Source of the DNA: an uncultured Pseudomonadota bacterium
GTDB lineage: Bacteria; Lernaellota; Lernaellaia; Lernaellales; Lernaellaceae
Reading direction: 5' to 3'
Length of the DNA stretch: 6,832 nt
NCBI GenBank assembly: GCA_937967875.1
Contig: CALBTQ010000534.1
Coordinates: 1-6,832, forward strand
Under the pieces are notes generated by a model. It saw nothing but the letters and a program-made list of their open reading frames with translations. It was not told the DNA's origin and searched no databases. The position numbers and the translations under genes were made by a program. Numbering within the stretch: the first letter of the stretch is position 1; each line of letters starts with the position of its first letter. Below are positions 5,662-6,832 of this stretch, piece after piece.

Positions 5662-6788
5662 CCGCCCGCCGGCGCGAGATCGCCTGGCCGCTTTTTTTTC
5701 TCATCGCGTTTCTGCTGACCCTGCCGCTGTTGGGCTGGACGCTCGCCGACGGACCGATCGTCGACGACAATCCGCTGCTGTTCGCCGCGCAACTCGACTC
5801 GACCGCCAAGCTGAAATTCCTGCTCATGCCCGACGTCGGCGTGTACTGGCGGCCGCTGGGCAAACTCACGGTCGTGCCGGCGGCGACGCTCTTCGGCTAC
5901 GTCACGTGGCCGCACCGGCTGACGATTCTGCTGCTGCACGCGTTGGTCACAACCCTGCTCTTCGCACTCGCTCGACGGCTGATCAACCAACGCGCGGCGC
6001 TGCTGATCGCGCTGCTTTTCTTCCTGCACCCGGCGCACGCGGGCACGCTGCATTGGCTCAGCGCGCGCTTCGATCTGGTCGCCACGGTCTTTGTGCTCGG
6101 CGGCGCGTTGTGCTTCGCGCGCTATACGCAGGAAGGACGCGGCCGGTCGCTCGTCTGGGCGACGCTCTGGACGCTCGCCGCGTGTCTGAGCAAGGAAGTC
6201 GCCTTTGTCGCGCCGCTGCTCTACGCGGCTCTGATATTTTTTTCCGCCCAACGCCCGCCGCTGAAACGAATGATCGTCGGTCTGCTCGCCACCGGCGCGC
6301 CGGTCGCCGCCGTGCTCGTCGCGCGCCTGACGCTCCTGGGCGGACTGGGCGGCCCCGCGCGCCTGCACGATCCGCTGCCCGGCGTGATTCTGGGCAACCT
6401 GTTTCGCCACGTGCCGCGCACATTGTTCGCGCCGCTCAACCGCGCCGCCCTGCCCATCGGTTGGGCCGACGCGCTGCAAGCGCCGCTGCTGATCGCCGCC
6501 GGCGTGTTTTTGTTCTACCTGTTTTTGCGCCGCGGCCGCCTCGACGCCTGGCGGGGCGTCGTCTTCGGCGTGCTGGCCGCGCTGCCGATGGCCCCGTTTC
6601 TCTACCTCGGCCCGCACCTGAACGCCGGCTACATGCTCTACCTGCCCTCGGTGGGCTTCGCCTGGTGGCTCGGCGAATCGACCTTCGGCGAAGGACACAC
6701 GCAGGTCACGCCGCTTTGGCGGCGGTTGAAGTTCGCGGCCGTCGGCGTCTTCCTGGTTCTCGGCGCACCGCTGTTGCTCGTCAACCTC
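5658..6788 (+). CDS. GT-C-like polytopic membrane glycosyltransferase (partial, 3' end cut by adapter)
   Basis: An open frame of 377 codons starts at ATG 5658, overlapping the lepB stop as ATGA, and runs without a stop into the adapter, so the C-terminus is missing. The protein is very hydrophobic, with a first membrane helix at about 9-29 and many more following. A first external loop carries D36-D37 (VDDNP), like the acidic pair in loop 1 of GT-C enzymes. Further along are a WRPL motif (64-67), HPAH...HWLSARFDL at 124-140 and a CLSKE motif (176-180). This set of landmarks is typical of the PMT/TMTC-like family, which moves sugars from polyprenyl-phosphate donors to acceptors at the periplasmic face. 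Acceptor and sugar cannot be told. In some relatives TPR repeats follow the membrane part; that region would be beyond this window. No Shine-Dalgarno site is visible before the ATG, which suggests translation coupled to lepB. Runs of 8 T (5692-5699) and 7 T (6237-6243) are in frame. Confidence 0.85.
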
Positions 6789-6832
6789 AGATCGGAAGAG
6801 CACACGTCTGAACTCCAGTCACCGAATACGAT
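6789..6832 (+). other. Illumina Read 2 adapter with index (artefact)
   Basis: The stretch begins with AGATCGGAAGAGC and continues through the full TruSeq Read 2 sequence to 6822. Eight bases, CGAATACG (6823-6830), follow in the i7 index position, then AT, the first bases of the P7 segment. It is synthetic. Translating the membrane gene through it adds the tail RSEEHTSELQSP, a familiar adapter-derived peptide in contaminated protein databases. True genomic sequence ends at about 6788. Confidence 0.98.

Noticed and set aside
5607..6803. A 398-codon minus-strand frame and a 301-codon plus-strand frame (5906-6811) over the membrane gene
   Set aside because: Both are Arg/Ala/Gln-rich shadows. The first starts inside the Read 2 adapter and the second ends in it. 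The frame from 5658 gives coherent membrane helices and family motifs instead.

Overview
The window is a 6.7 kb piece of GC-rich bacterial DNA (roughly 60% GC by eye) enclosed on both sides by Illumina library adapter. Positions 1-45 are the end of the P5/Read 1 adapter. Positions 6789-6832 are the Read 2 adapter with what looks like an 8-base index. Only about 46-6788 is biological. The gene content suggests an environmental Gram-negative bacterium of deltaproteobacterial/myxobacterial grade: a receiver-DUF4388 (PATAN) protein, a dCache histidine kinase, stand-alone receivers and a signal peptidase I with a long cytoplasmic N-terminus. No rRNA or other phylogenetic marker is present, so this is a weak inference.

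Left part (79-4580, minus strand): four tightly packed genes, transcribed right to left, form one signalling operon. The order is a membrane dCache-HAMP-HisKA-HATPase sensor kinase, a single-domain response regulator (4-nt overlap), a PleD-like receiver-GGDEF diguanylate cyclase (1-nt overlap), and a receiver-DUF4388 protein (13-nt gap). The kinase has no receiver of its own, and three separate receivers follow it. None of the three outputs is a DNA-binding domain. A plausible reading is that an extracytoplasmic signal is split into c-di-GMP synthesis and protein-protein outputs that affect surface or motility behaviour. The wiring itself is inferred from gene order.

Middle (4581-4782): a 202-nt divergent intergenic region. 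It holds a good sigma70-like promoter candidate pointing right, a weaker one pointing left, and an imperfect dyad that overlaps the leftward -35.

Right part (4783-6788, plus strand): lepB (signal peptidase I, all catalytic motifs intact, unusual charged N-terminal extension) overlaps by 4 nt a multi-membrane-spanning GT-C-type glycosyltransferase-like gene. That gene is cut off by the adapter after 377 codons.

I found no mobile element, CRISPR array, tRNA, rRNA or toxin-antitoxin signature. The window looks like ordinary chromosomal housekeeping and signalling DNA. The points most worth a second look are the one-kinase/three-receiver operon, the tandem hairpin region of the DUF4388 protein, the LepB extension, and the adapter at both ends, which affects how the contig should be used.
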